A stretch of DNA of 64,000 bases, taken from NCBI RefSeq assembly GCF_038502225.1, contig NW_027195240.1, positions 190,275 through 254,274 on the forward strand, in the 5' to 3' direction. Positions 43,561-55,440 of this stretch are shown here, in pieces (the first letter of the stretch is position 1; the number at the start of each line of letters is the position of its first letter). This stretch comes from Cherax quadricarinatus (taxonomy: Eukaryota; Arthropoda; Malacostraca; Decapoda; Parastacidae). The notes under the pieces were generated by a model. That model made no database searches. It was not told where the DNA came from and saw only the letters and a program-made list of their open reading frames with translations. Position numbers and translations under genes: made by a program.

Positions 43561-46500
43561 GTGTTACTGTTACTGTTACTGCTGTTACTGCTACTGGTGT
43601 TACTGTTATTGGTGTTACTGTTACTGGTGCTACTGTTACTGGTGCTACTGTTACTGGTGCTACTGTTACTGGTGCTACTGTTACTGGTGCTACTGTTACT
43701 GGTGCTACTGTTACTGGTGCTACTGTTATTGGTGCTACTGTTACTGGTGCTACTGTTACTGGTGCTACTGTTACTGGTGCTACTGTTACTGGTGCTACTG
43801 TTACTGGTGCTACTGTTACTTGGGCTACTGTTATTGGTTCTACTGTTATTGGTGTTACTGTTACTGGTGCTACTGTTACTGGTGCTACTGTTACTGGTGC
43901 TACTGTTACTGGTGCTACTGTTACTGGTGCTACTGTTACTGGTGCTACTGTTACTGGTGCTACCGTTACTGGTGCTACTGTTACTGGTTCTACTGTTATT
44001 GGTGTTACTGTTACTGGTGCTACTGTTACTGGTGTTACTGTTACTGGTGTTACTGGTACTGGTGTTACTGTTACTGGTGTTACTGGTACTGGTGTTACTG
44101 TTACTGGTGTTACTGTTACTGGTGTTACTGGTACTGGTGTTACTGTTACTGGTGTTACTGTTACTGGTACTACTGTTACTGGTGGTACAGTTACTGGTAC
44201 TACTGTTACTGGTGCTACTGTTACTGGTATTACTGGTACTGGTGTTACTGTTACTGGTGTTACTGGTACTGGTGTTACTGTTACTGGTGTTACTGTTACT
44301 GGTGCTACTGTTACTGGTATTACTGTTACTGGTGTTACTGGTACTGGTGTTACTGTTACTGGTGCTACTGTTACTGGTGTTACTGTTACTGGTGTTACTG
44401 GTACTGGTGTTACTGGTACTGGTGTTACTGTTACTGGTGTTACTGGTACTGGTGTTACTGTTACTGGTGCTACTGTTACTGGTGTTACTGTTACTGGTGT
44501 TACTGGTACTGGTGTTCCTTATACTGGTGTTACTGGTACTGGTGTTACTGGTACTGGTGTTACTGTTACTGGTGTTACTGGTACTGGTGTTACTGTTACT
44601 GGTGTTACTGGTACTGGTGTTACTGTTACTGGTGTTACTGGTACTGGTGTTACTGTTACTGGTGCTACTGTTACTGGTGTTACTGTTACTGGTGTTACTG
44701 GTACTGGTGTTACTGTTACTGGTGCTACTGTTACTGGTGTTACTGTTACTGGTGTTACTGTTACTGGTGTTACTGGTACTGGTGTTACTGTTACTGGTGC
44801 TACTGTTACTGGTGTTACTGTTACTGGTGTTACTGGTACTGGTGTTACTGTTACTGGTGCTACTGTTACTGGTGTTACTGTTACTGGTGTTACTGGTACT
44901 GGTGTTACTGGTACTGGTGTTACTGTTACTGGTGTTACTGGTACTGGTGTTACTGTTACTGGTGCTACTGTTACTGGTGTTACTGTTACTGGTGTTACTG
45001 GTACTGGTGTTACTGGTACTGGTGTTACTGGTACTGGTGTTACTGGTACTGGTGTTACTGTTACTGGTGTTACTGGTACTGGTGTTACTGTTACTGGTGT
45101 TACTGGTACTGGTGTTACTGTTACTGGTGCTACTGTTACTGGTGTTACTGTTACTGGTGTTACTGGTACTGGTGTTACTGGTACTGGTGTTACTGGTACT
45201 GGTGTTACTGGTACTGGTGTTACTGTTACTGGTGTTACTGTTACTGGTGTTACTGTTACTGGTGTTACTGTTACTGGTGTTACTGGTACTGGTGTTACTG
45301 GTACTGGTGTTACTGGTACTGGTGTTACTGGTACTGGTGTTACTGTTACTGGTGTTACTGTTACTGGTGTTACTGGTACTGGTGTTACTGTTACTGGTGC
45401 TACTGTTACTGGTGTTACTGTTACTGGTGTTACTGGTACTGGTGTTACTGTTACTGGTGTTACTGGTACTGGTGTTACTGTTACTGGTGTTACTGGTACT
45501 GGTGTTACTGTTACTGGTGCTACTGTTACTGGTGTTACTGTTACTGGTGTTACTGGTACTGGTGTTACTGGTACTGGTGTTACTGGTACTGGTGTTACTG
45601 TTACTGGTGTTACTGTTACTGGTGTTACTGTTACTGGTGTTACTGTTACTGGTGTTACTGGTACTGGTGTTACTGGTACTGGTGTTACTGGTACTGGTGT
45701 TACTGTTACTGGTGTTACTGTTACTGGTGTTACTGTTACTGGTGTTACTGGTACTGGTGTTACTTGTACTGGTGTTACTGGTACTGTGTTACTGGTACTG
45801 GTGTTACTGGTACTGGTGTTACTGTTACTGGTGTTACTGTTACTGGTGTTACTGTTACTGGTGTTACTGGTACTGGTGTTACTGTTACTGGTGTTACTGG
45901 TACTGGTGTTACTGTTACTGGTGTTACTGGTACTGGTGTTACTGTTACTGGTGTTACTGGTACTGGTGTTACTGTTACTGGTGTTACTGTTACTGGTGTT
46001 ACTGTTACTGGTGTTACTGTTACTGGTGTTACTGGTACTGGTGTTACTGTTACTGGTGTTACTGGTACTGGTGTTACTGTTACTGGTGTTACTGGTACTG
46101 GTGTTACTGTTACTGGTGTTACTGGTACTGGTGTTACTGTTACTGGTGTTACTGGTACTGGTGTTACTGGTACTGGTGTTACTGGTACTGGTGTTACTGT
46201 TACTGGTGTTACTGGTACTGGTGTTACTGGTACTGGTGTTACTGTTACTGGTGTTACTGGTACTGGTGTTACTGTTACTGGTGTTACTGGTACTGGTGTT
46301 ACTGTTACTGGTGTTACTGGTACTGGTGTTACTGTTACTGGTGTTACTGGTACTGGTGTTACTGTTACTGGTGTTACTGTTACTGGTGTTACTGTTACTG
46401 GTGTTACTGTTACTGGTGTTACTGGTACTGGTGTTACTGTTACTGGTGTTACTGGTACTGGTGTTACTGTTACTGGTGTTACTGGTACTGGTGTTACTGT

Positions 46501-46919
46501 TACTGGTGTTACTGGTACTGGTGTTACTGTTACTGGTGTTACTGGTACTGGTGTTACTGGTACTGGTGTTACTGGTACTGGTGTTACTGTTACTGGTGTT
46601 ACTGGTACTGGTGTTACTGGTACTGGTGTTACTGTTACTGGTGTTACTGGTACTGGTGTTACTGTTACTGGTGTTACTGGTACTGGTGTTACTGTTACTG
46701 GTGTTACTGGTACTGGTGTTACTGTTACTGGTGTTACTGGTACTGGTGTTACTGGTACTGGTGTTACTGGTACTGGTGTTACTGTTACTGGTGTTACTGG
46801 TACTGGTGTTACTGGTACTGGTGTTACTGGTACTGGTGTTACTGTTACTGGTGTTACTGTTACTGGTGTTACTGGTACTGGTGTTACTGTTACTGGTGTT
46901 ACTGTTACTGGTGTTACTG
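43561..46919. repeat. 15-bp minisatellite TACTGTTACTGGTGC/TACTGGTACTGGTGT, about 224 copies
   Basis: The left part is mostly TACTGTTACTGGTGC. The right part mixes TACTGTTACTGGTGT and TACTGGTACTGGTGT in repeated patterns: a block of about 420 bp (around 45850-46270) recurs at about 46270-46690. A 1-bp deletion near 45787 shifts all frames. Long frames on both strands (up to about 1270 codons) are artefacts. Confidence 0.95.
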
Positions 46920-46985
46920 GACAGTCTCGCTGTCGTCTTGATATCCTGAGGCCACAAATACTGGTCTGGCAGCCTGTATGAGACA
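46920..46985. other. short unique junction
   Basis: 66 bp between the 15-bp and 30-bp arrays with no recognisable feature. Confidence 0.5.
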
Positions 46986-48191
46986 CGCTGAGATATACAC
47001 CTCTCAGTGTATATACACTGAGATATACACCTCTCAGTGTATATACACTGAGATATACACCTCTCAGTGTATATACACTGAGATATACACCTCTCAGTGT
47101 ATATACACTGAGATATACACCTCTCAGTGTATATACACTGAGATATACACCTCTCAGTGTATATACACTGAGATATACACCTCTCAGTGTATATACACTG
47201 AGATATACACCTCTCAGTGTATATACACTGAGATATACACCTCTCAGTGTATATACACTGAGATATACACCTCTCAGTGTATATACACTGAGATATACAC
47301 CTCTCAGTGTATATACACTGAGATATACACCTCTCAGTGTATATACACTGAGATATACACCTCTCAGTGTATATACACTGAGATATACACCTCTCAGTGT
47401 ATATACACTGAGATATACACCTCTCAGTGTATATACACTGAGATATACACCTCTCAGTGTATATACACTGAGATATACACCTCTCAGTGTATATACACTG
47501 AGATATACACCTCTCAGTGTATATACACTGAGATATACACCTCTCAGTGTATATACACTGAGATATACACCTCTCAGTGTATATACACTGAGATATACAC
47601 CTCTCAGTGTATATACACTGAGATATACACCTCTCAGTGTATATACACTGAGATATACACCTCTCAGTGTATATACACTGAGATATACACCTCTCAGTGT
47701 ATATACACTGAGATATACACCTCTCAGTGTATATACACTGAGATATACACCTCTCAGTGTATATACACTGAGATATACACCTCTCAGTGTATATACACTG
47801 AGATATACACCTCTCAGTGTATATACACTGAGATATACACCTCTCAGTGTATATACACTGAGATATACACCTCTCAGTGTATATACACTGAGATATACAC
47901 CTCTCAGTGTATATACACTGAGATATACACCTCTCAGTGTATATACACTGAGATATACACCTCTCAGTGTATATACACTGAGATATACACCTCTCAGTGT
48001 ATATACACTGAGATATACACCTCTCAGTGTATATACACTGAGATATACACCTCTCAGTGTATATACACTGAGATATACACCTCTCAGTGTATATACACTG
48101 AGATATACACCTCTCAGTGTATATACACTGAGATATACACCTCTCAGTGTATATACACTGAGATATACACCTCTCAGTGTATATACACTGG
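46986..48191. repeat. 30-bp palindromic minisatellite, locus 2 (40 identical copies)
   Basis: ATATACACTGAGATATACAC followed by CTCTCAGTGT, repeated without any difference that I can see; only the first and last partial units differ. Each unit junction is a perfect 22-bp palindrome (TCTCAGTGTAT with its complement ATACACTGAGA). The 10-codon unit is open, so a 409-codon frame covers it; it is not a gene. Confidence 0.95.
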
Positions 48192-48199
48192 TATATACA

Positions 48200-48353
48200 C
48201 CTTCTAATTCTAATATAATTCCCTTCTAATTCTAATATAATTCCCTTCTAATTCTAATATAATTCCCTTCTAATTCTAATATAATTCCCTTCTAATTCTA
48301 ATATAATTCCCTTCTAATTCTAATATAATTCCCTTCTAATTCTAATATAATTC
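48200..48353. repeat. 22-bp AT-rich repeat, 7 copies
   Basis: CTTCTAATTCTAATATAATT then CC, repeated seven times and nearly identical. Confidence 0.9.
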
Positions 48354-48437
48354 CCATGCAGTTCTTCCTAATTCCTGTATAATTCTTGAACTGTCAGCCT
48401 TAAATGCTGACATTATTCTTAGTGATGATGGCTGTAA

Positions 48438-48439
<2 letters not shown>

Positions 48440-48497
<58 letters not shown>

Positions 48498-48499
48498 GT
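48440..48499. repeat. CT microsatellite
   Basis: CT dinucleotides with two CCC interruptions, at the 3' edge of the LINE fragment. Confidence 0.9.
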
Positions 48500-49640
48500 G
48501 AAGTTGTTGATGGCTGCCCGTCTTGTGGTATAAAAGCTTGTTTCTCGCTGTCCTCGAAGTGGATCCAAGTGTGGTATTTTGACAATATTGGCCTTGTACA
48601 TAACAGTAAGGCCACCCACATCCCTCCTGTGTTGAAGGCTCTGCTGAAATGACAGATCTATCCAGGATGGGTCCAGGCGAGAGATGAGACGTCTTGCTCT
48701 GTTCTCTACTCTGTCAAGCAGTCGAAGGGGTGGTAGAGGGTTAGGCAAACCAAGAAAGTGGAGCATACTCAAGGTGTGAGCGTACTTGTGCCTCGTACAG
48801 TATCTTGCAACCCCTACTGTCAAGCAGATGGGAGATACGGCGAAGTGCTGTAAGCTTCCTGGCTGCCTTGTTTGCAAGATTTACAACATGGTTCTTCATG
48901 GTTAGTTTGGAGTCAAATTTCACCCCAAGGATATCAACTTCTTCCCCAGGTGCCAACACCCTCCCATTCATCCTTACTACTGCACCAGCATCACCATCAT
49001 GGTGCCTAGAGACGATCATCATTTGTGTTTTCTCAGGTGCAAATGTTACTTGCCATCTATTTCCCCAAGCTGATATAGCTCTCAGCTGGTGATTGATGTA
49101 GCTTAGAGCAGCTGACATTTCTTCTCTTGGATAAGTGAATGTCAGTGTACAGTCGTCTGCATATGCATGTGATTCTGGGATGAGATGAAGAAGGTCGTTG
49201 AAGTAGACATTCCATAACAATGGACCCAGCACGCTTCCTTGTGGAACACTTGCCCCAATAGGATGTCTTGCTGATTCCGTTCCATTGAGGACTACACTTA
49301 GAGATCTACCATGAAGGTAATCACTGAGGAGACATAGCATAGAGCCTGCAATTCTCAGTGCTTGAAGTTTTGCTAAGAGGCCCTGGTGCCACACCTGGTG
49401 CCACACTCGGTCGAAAGCGCCAGCAATGTTCAGTGCTACCACACAGCTGACTTTGGATTCATCCAGTGACTGGTGCCACTTAGTGGAGAGGTTTAACAAC
49501 AGATCAGCAGCAGAGTAACCTGTCCTGAAGCCATATTGACGATCACAAAGTAGTGAGTGGTAGTCAAAAAACTCTGTCATTTGTCTTGAGATTATTGTCT
49601 CAAGGATCTTACCAGTGATTGACAGGAGTGACACTGGTCT
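48500..49640 (-). pseudogene. LINE reverse transcriptase fragment (different family from copies 1 and 2)
   Basis: A minus-strand frame from about 49640 down to 48744 encodes RT of a non-LTR retrotransposon. It has the N-terminal RPVSLLSITGKILE block, QYGFRTGYSAADLLL, GAFDRVWH, VPQGSVLGPLLWNVYFNDLL and the catalytic AYADDCTL box (about 49152-49166), then the thumb region with VRSHLEYAPLSW. The match continues in another frame (LDRVENRARRLI to MYKANIVKIPHLD), so a frameshift lies near 48745. The fragment lacks the endonuclease and the 3' end, being bounded by the CT repeat on one side and the 31-bp minisatellite on the other. The dissimilar sequence separates it from the LINE at 55432 and 61237. 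The clade is not assigned beyond Jockey/CR1-type RT. Confidence 0.85.
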
Positions 49641-49913
49641 TGCCAGTGACTGACAGCAGTGACACTGGTCTTGCCAGTGACTGACAGTAGTGACACTGGT
49701 CTTACCAGTGACTGACAGTAGTGACACTGGTCTTACCAGTGACTGACAGTAGTGACACTGGTCTTACCAGTGACTGACAGTAGTGACACTGGTCTTACCA
49801 GTGATTGACAGGAGTGACACTGGTCTTGCCAGTGACTGACAGGAGTGACACTGGTCTTGCCAGTGACTGACAGGAGTGACACTGGTCTTACCAGTGATTG
49901 ACAGGAGTGACAC

Positions 49914-49915
<2 letters not shown>
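49610..49915 (-). repeat. 31-bp minisatellite derived from LINE RT codons, about 10 copies
   Basis: Units of 31 bp containing CCAGTGACTGACAGTAGTG and ACACTGGTCTTA. The copy nearest the LINE body encodes its RPVSLLSITGK residues in frame. The other copies are tandem repeats of that segment going away from the RT, with small variants (ATTGACAGG/ACTGACAGT, CTTG/CTTA). Confidence 0.9.
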
Positions 49916-49994
<79 letters not shown>

Positions 49995-50012
49995 ACTCTC
50001 TCTCACTCTCAT
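49916..50012. repeat. CT microsatellite
   Basis: TCTCTC tract with occasional CA, CTA and TTT interruptions. Confidence 0.9.
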
Positions 50013-50014
50013 TC

Positions 50015-50095
<81 letters not shown>
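50013..50095. repeat. ATT microsatellite
   Basis: Uninterrupted TTA/ATT triplets, about 27 copies. Confidence 0.95.
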
Positions 50096-50098
<3 letters not shown>

Positions 50099-50473
50099 TT
50101 CACATCTAAATCAATCTTAGAAATTTAGAATACTTGAGAAGTTCAAAACTAAGAATTTAGAAAAACAGAATTTAGCCAACTTAGAAATTAGAAAACTTAG
50201 AATGCTTAAAAAAACTAAATTTTGAAAGATTTAGAATTTAGAATACTTAGAAATCCTTTCTTCTAAATACAACATTGTTTTCAGTCTATAATTTCCAGAA
50301 TTATAGAGGAATTATAGTCTATAATCGACATAGACAGTGACTCAGCAAGTCAACTCCTCTGTATATGTCGACCCTCTTTTGGGGTCCTCTTCAGAAGATG
50401 TAATTACTTATAGACATTGTTTGAGATGTAATTAATGGATTTAGAAAAAAAATTGTTCATAGGCAGTGAACAT
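50096..50473. other. AT-rich spacer
   Basis: From about 50115 to 50260 a degenerate AATTTAGAA-type motif recurs (TTTAGAATACTT, AATTTAGAAAA, ACTTAGAAAT). The rest has no recognised feature. Confidence 0.5.
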
Positions 50474-53400
50474 AGGTTGAGTAAGCTGAGTAGGTTGAAT
50501 AGGTTGAGTAGGCCGAGTAGGTTGAATAGGTTGAGTAGGCCGAGTAGGTTGAATAGGTTGAGTAGGCTGAGTAGGTTGAATAGGTTGAGTAGGCTGAGTA
50601 GGTTGAATAGGCTGAGTAGGCTGAGTAGGTTGAATAGGTTGAGTAGGCTGAATAGGTTGAATAGGTTGAATAGGCTGAGTAGGTTGAGTAGGTTGAATAG
50701 GCTGAGTAGGTTGAATAGGTTGAGTAGGCTGAGTAGGTTGAATAGGTTGAGTAGGCTGAGTAGGTTGAATAGGTTGAGTAGGTTGAATAGGCTGAGTAGG
50801 CTGAGTAGGTTGAATAGGTTGAGTAGGCTGAGTAAGTTGAATAGGTTGAATAGGCTGAGTAGGTTGAGTAGGTTGAATAGGCTGAGTAGGTTGAATAGGT
50901 TGAGTAGGCTGAGTAGGTTGAATAGGTTGAGTAGGCTGAGTAGGTTGAATAGGTTGAGTAGGCTGAGTAGGTTGAATAGGCTGAGTAGGCTGAGTAGGTT
51001 GAATAGGTTGAGTAGGCTGAGTAGGTTGAATAGATTGAATAGGCTGAGTAGGTTGAGTAGGTTGAATAGGTTGAGTAGGCTGAGTAGGTTGAATAGATTG
51101 AATAGGCTGAGTAGGTTGAATAGGCTGAGTAGTTCGAGTAGGTTGAGTAGGCTGAGGTGGTTGAGTAGGCTGAGTAGGTTGAATAGGTTGAGTAGGCTAA
51201 GGAGGTTGAATAGGTTGAGTAGGCTGAGTAGGTTGAATAGGCTGAGTAGGCTGAGTAGGTTGAATAGGTTGAGTAGGCTGAGTAGGTTGAATAGATTGAA
51301 TAGGCTGAGTAGGTTGAGTAGGTTGAATAGGTTGAGTAGGCTGAGTAGGTTGAATAGATTGAATAGGCTGAGTAGGTTGAGTAGGTTGAATAGGCTGAGT
51401 AGTTCTAGTAGGTTGAGTAGGCTGAGGTGGTTGAGTAGGCTGAGTAGGCTGAGTAGGCTGAATAGGTTCAATAGGATGAGTAGGCTGAGTAGGTTGAGGT
51501 TGAGTAGGTTGAGTAGGCTGAATATGTTGAGTAGGCTGAGTAGGCTAAGTAGGTTGAGTAGGTTGAATAGGTTGAGTAGGTTCAGTAGGCTGAATATGTT
51601 GAGTAGGCTGTGTAGGCTAAGTAGGTTGAGTAGGTTGATTAAGCTGAGTAGGCTGAGTAGATTGAGTAGGCTGAGTAAGTTGACTAGGTTGAGTTAGCTG
51701 AGTAAGTTGAGTAGGTTGAGTAGGTTCAGTAAGCTGAGTAGGTTGAGTAGGCTGAGTAGGTTGAGTAGGTTCAGTAAGCTGAGTAGGTTGAGTGGTTGAG
51801 TAGGCTGAGTAGGTTGAGTAGGCTGAGTAGGTTGATTAGACTGAGTAAGCTGAGTAGGTTGAGTAGGTTGAGTAGGCTGAGGTGGTTGAGTAGGTTCAGT
51901 AAGCTGAGTAGATTGAGTGGTTGAGTAGGCTGAGTAGGTTGAGTAGGCTGAGTAGGCTGAGTAGGTTGATTAGGCTGAGTAGGCTGAGTAGGTTGAGTAG
52001 GTTGAGTAGGCTGAGGTGGTTGAGTAGGCTGAGTAGGTTGATTAGGCGGAGTAGGCTGAACAAGTTCAATTGGATGAGTAGGTTGAGTAGGTTGAGTAGG
52101 CTGAGCAGGCTGATTAGGTTGAGTAAGCTGAGTAGGTTGAGTAGGCTGAATATGTTGAGTAGGCTGAGTAAGCTAAGTAGGTTCAGTAGGTTGAGTAGGT
52201 TGAGTAGGCTGAGTAGGTTGAGTAGGCTGAATATTTTGAGTAGGCTGAGTAGGCTGAGTAGGTTGAGTAGATTGAGTAAGCTGAGTAGGCTGAATAGGTT
52301 GAGTAGGCTGAGTAGGTTGACTAGGTTGAGTTAGCTCAGTAAGTTGAGTAGTTTGAGTAGGTTCAGTAAGCTGAGTAGGTTGAGTAGGCTGAGTAGGTTG
52401 AGTAGGTTCAGTAAGGTGAGTAGATTGAGTGGTTGAGTAGGCTGAGTAGGTTGAGTAGGCTGAGTAGGCTGAGTAGGTTGATTAGAGTGAGTAAGCTGAG
52501 TACGTTGAGTAGGTTGAGTAGGTTGAGTGGGCTGAGTAGGTTGAGTAGGTTGAGTAGGTTGAGTAGGCTGAGTAGGCTGAGTAGGCTGAGTAGGTTGAGT
52601 AGGTTCAGTAAGCTGAGTAGGTTGAGTGGTTGAGTAGGCTGAGTAGGTTGAGTAGGCTGAGTAGGTTGATTAGAGTGAGTAAGCTGAGTAGGTTGAGTAG
52701 GTTGAGTAGACTGAGTAGGCTGAGTAGGTTGAGTAGGTTGAGTAGGTTGAGTAGGTTGAGTAGGCTGAGTAGGTTGAGTAGGCTGAGTAGGTTGAGTAGG
52801 CGGAGTAGGCTGAGTAGGTTGAATAGGCTGAGTAGGCTGAGTAGGTTGAGTAAGCTGAGGAGGGTGAGTAGGTTGAATTGGCTGAGTAGGCTGAGTAGAT
52901 TGAATAGGTAGAGTAGGTTGAGTAGGCTGAATAGGTTGAGTAGGCTGAGTAAGCTGAGTAGGTTGAGTAAGCTGAGTAGGGTGAGTAGGTTGAATCGGTT
53001 GAGTAGGCTGAGTAGGTTGAGTAGGTTGAGTAGGCTGAGTAGGTTGAGTAGGCGGAGTAGGCTGAGTAGGTTGAATAGGCTGAGTAGGCTGAGTAGGTTG
53101 AGTAAGCTGAGGAGGGTGAGTAGGTTGAATTGGCTGAGTAGGCTGAGTAGATTGAATAGGTAGAGTAGGTTGAGTAGGCTGAATAGGTTGAGTAGGCTGA
53201 GTAAGCTGAGTAGGTTGAGTAAGCTGAGTAGGGTGAGTAGGTTGAATCGGTTGAGTAGGCTGAGTAGGTTGAGTAGGTTGAGTAGGCTGAGTAGGTTGAG
53301 TAGGCGGAGTAGGCTGAGTAGGTTGAATAGGCTGAGTAGGCTGAGTAGGTTGAGTAAGCTGAGGAGGGTGAGTAGGTTGAATTGGCTGAGTAGGCTGAGT

Positions 53401-53985
53401 AGATTGAATAGGTAGAGTAGGTTGAGTAGGCTGAATAGGTTGAGTAGGCTGAGTAAGCTGAGTAGGTTGAGTAAGCTGAGTAGGGTGAGTAGGTTGAATC
53501 GGTTGAGTAGGCTGAGTAGGTTGAGTAGGTTGAGTAGGCTGAGTAGGATGAATATGTTGAGTAGGCAGAGTAGGTTGAATAGGTTGAGTAGGTTGGGTAG
53601 GCTGAGTAGGTTGAATAGATTGAGTAGGCTGAGCAGGTTAAGTAGGCTGAGTATGTTGAGTAAGCTGAGTAGGTTGAATAGGACGAGTAGGCTGAGTAGG
53701 CTGACTAGGTTGAGTAGGTTGAGTAGGCTGAGTAGATTTAGTAGACTGAGTAGGCTGAATAGGTTGAGTAGGTTGAGTAGGCTGAGTAGGCTGAGTAGGT
53801 TTAGTAGGTTGTGTAGGATGAATAGGCTTAGTAGGTTGAGTAGGCTGAGTAGGTTGAACAGGTTGAGTAGGCTGAGTAGGTTGAATAGGTTGAGCAGGCT
53901 GAGTAGGTTTAGTAGTTTGAGAAGGCTGAGTAGATTGAGTAGGTTGAGTAGGCTGAGTAGGTTGAATAGGTTGAGTAGGCTGTGT
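50474..53985. repeat. 9-bp minisatellite GAGTAGGTT/GAGTAGGCT/GAATAGGTT
   Basis: About 390 units of 9 bp in regular register. The plus strand reads Ser-Arg-Leu or Asn-Arg-Leu and the minus strand Asn-Leu-Leu or Ser-Leu-Leu, open over long stretches purely because of the 9-bp unit. The mix of variants changes along the array: the left third is rich in GAATAGGTT, the centre in GAGTAGGTT. Confidence 0.95.
52740..53545. repeat. 252-bp higher-order repeat inside the 9-bp array, about 3.2 copies
   Basis: The rare variants GAGTAGGCGGAGTAGG (52796, 53048, 53300), AAGCTGAGGAGGGTGAG and GAATAGGTAGAG recur exactly 252 bp apart (28 nine-mers) with almost no differences between copies. Confidence 0.9.
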
Positions 53986-53995
53986 TCACAGCAGG

Positions 53996-54072
53996 TTGTG
54001 TTCAGAGAGTAGACAGTGTACAGAGAGTAGACAGTGTACAGAGAGTAGACAGTGTACAGAGAGTAGACAGTG
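53996..54072. repeat. 18-bp repeat AGAGAGTAGACAGTGTAC, about 4 copies
   Basis: Direct repeats at the junction between the 9-bp and 22-bp arrays. Confidence 0.85.
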
Positions 54073-54132
54073 TACACAGCAAGTTCCTGCTAAGTACATG
54101 GCAGCTCCCAAATTCGTGGATCCTTCACCCGT

Positions 54133-55284
54133 GTCCTTACTGTGGCCTTAGCTGGTCCTTACCGTGGCCTTAGCTGGTCCTTACCCTGGCCTTAGCTGGT
54201 CCTTACCCTGGCCTTAGCTGGTCCTTACCGTGGCCTTAGCTGGTCCTTACCGTGGCCTTAGCTGGTCCTTACCGTGGCCTTAGCTGGTCCTTACCGTGGC
54301 CTTAGCTGGTCCTTACCGTGGCCTTAGCTGGTCCTTACCGTGGCCTTAGCTGGTCCTTACCGTGGCCTTAGCTGGTCCTTACCGTGGCCTTAGCTGGTCC
54401 TTACCGTGGCCTTAGCTGGTCCTTACCGTGGCCTTAGCTGGTCCTTACCGTGGCCTTAGCTGGTCCTTACCGTGGACTTAGCTGGTCCTTACCGTGGCCT
54501 TAGATGGTCCTTACCGTGGCCTTAGCTGGTCCTTACCGTGGCCTTAGCTGGTCCTTACCGTGGCCTTAGATGGTCCTTACCGTGGCCTTAGCTGGTCCTT
54601 ACCGTGGCCTTAGCTGGTCCTTACCGTGGCCTTAGCTGGTCCTTACCGTGGCCTTAGATGGTCCTTACCGTGGCCTTAGCTGGTCCTTACCGTGGCCTTA
54701 GCTGGTCCTTACCCTGGCCTTAGCTGGTCCTTACCGTGGCCTTAGCTGGTCCTTACCGTGGCCTTAGCTGGTCCTTACCGTGGCCTTAGCTGGTCCTTAC
54801 CCTGGCCTTAGCTGGTCCTTACCGTGGCCTTAGCTTGTCCTTACCGTGGCCTTAGCTGGTCCTTACCGTGGCCTTAGCTGGTCCTTACCGTGGCCTTAGC
54901 TGGTCCTTACCGTGGCCTTAGCTGGTCCTTACCGTGGCCTTAGATGGTCCTTACCGTGGCCTTAGCTGGTCCTTACCGTGGCCTTAGCTGGTCCTTACCG
55001 TGGCCTTAGCTGGTCCTTACCGTGGCCTTAGCTGGTCCTTACCGTGGCCTTAGCTGGTCCTTACCGTGGCCTTAGCTGGTCCTTACCGTGGCCTTAGCTG
55101 GTCCTTACCGTGGCCTTAGCTGGTCCTTACCGTGGCCTTATCTGGTCCTTACCGTGGCCTTAGATGGTCCTTACCGTGGCCTTAGCTGGTCCTTACCGTG
55201 GCCTTAGCTGGTCCTTACCGTGGCCTTAGCTGGTCCTTACCGTGGCCTTAGCTGGTCCTTACCGTGGCCTTATCTGGTCCTTAC
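54133..55284. repeat. 22-bp tandem repeat array, about 52 copies
   Basis: The unit comprises TCCTTACCGTGG and CCTTAGCTGG. Copies are highly similar; rare variants are CCCTGG for CCGTGG and TAGATGG or TATCTGG for TAGCTGG. No gene is seen. Confidence 0.95.
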
Positions 55285-55349
55285 AAAACTTCAAGTCAAC
55301 AAGGTGAAGCAGATTGCAAGTGTTGCAATTAAGTTCACGTGAAGAACAG

Positions 55350-55430
55350 GTGTTGCAACACGTGTTGCATTGCCACAGCAACACGTGTTGCACTGTCACA
55401 GCAACCCGTGTTGCACTGTCACAGCAACAC
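55350..55430. repeat. 24-bp repeat with CAACACGTGTTG palindrome, about 3 copies
   Basis: CACAGCAACACGTGTTGCAC then TGT, repeated. The centre of each unit is a perfect 12-bp palindrome holding CACGTG. It directly precedes the LINE 5' truncation point. Confidence 0.8.
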
Positions 55431-55440
55431 GGTATGACAG

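Noticed and set aside
46986..48191. CRISPR-like array of 30-bp repeats
   Set aside because: Units abut directly with no spacers, and the window is eukaryotic with no cas genes.
49876..50128. Small proteins with poly-Ser/Leu or poly-Ile/Tyr tracts
   Set aside because: They are translations of the CT and ATT microsatellites.
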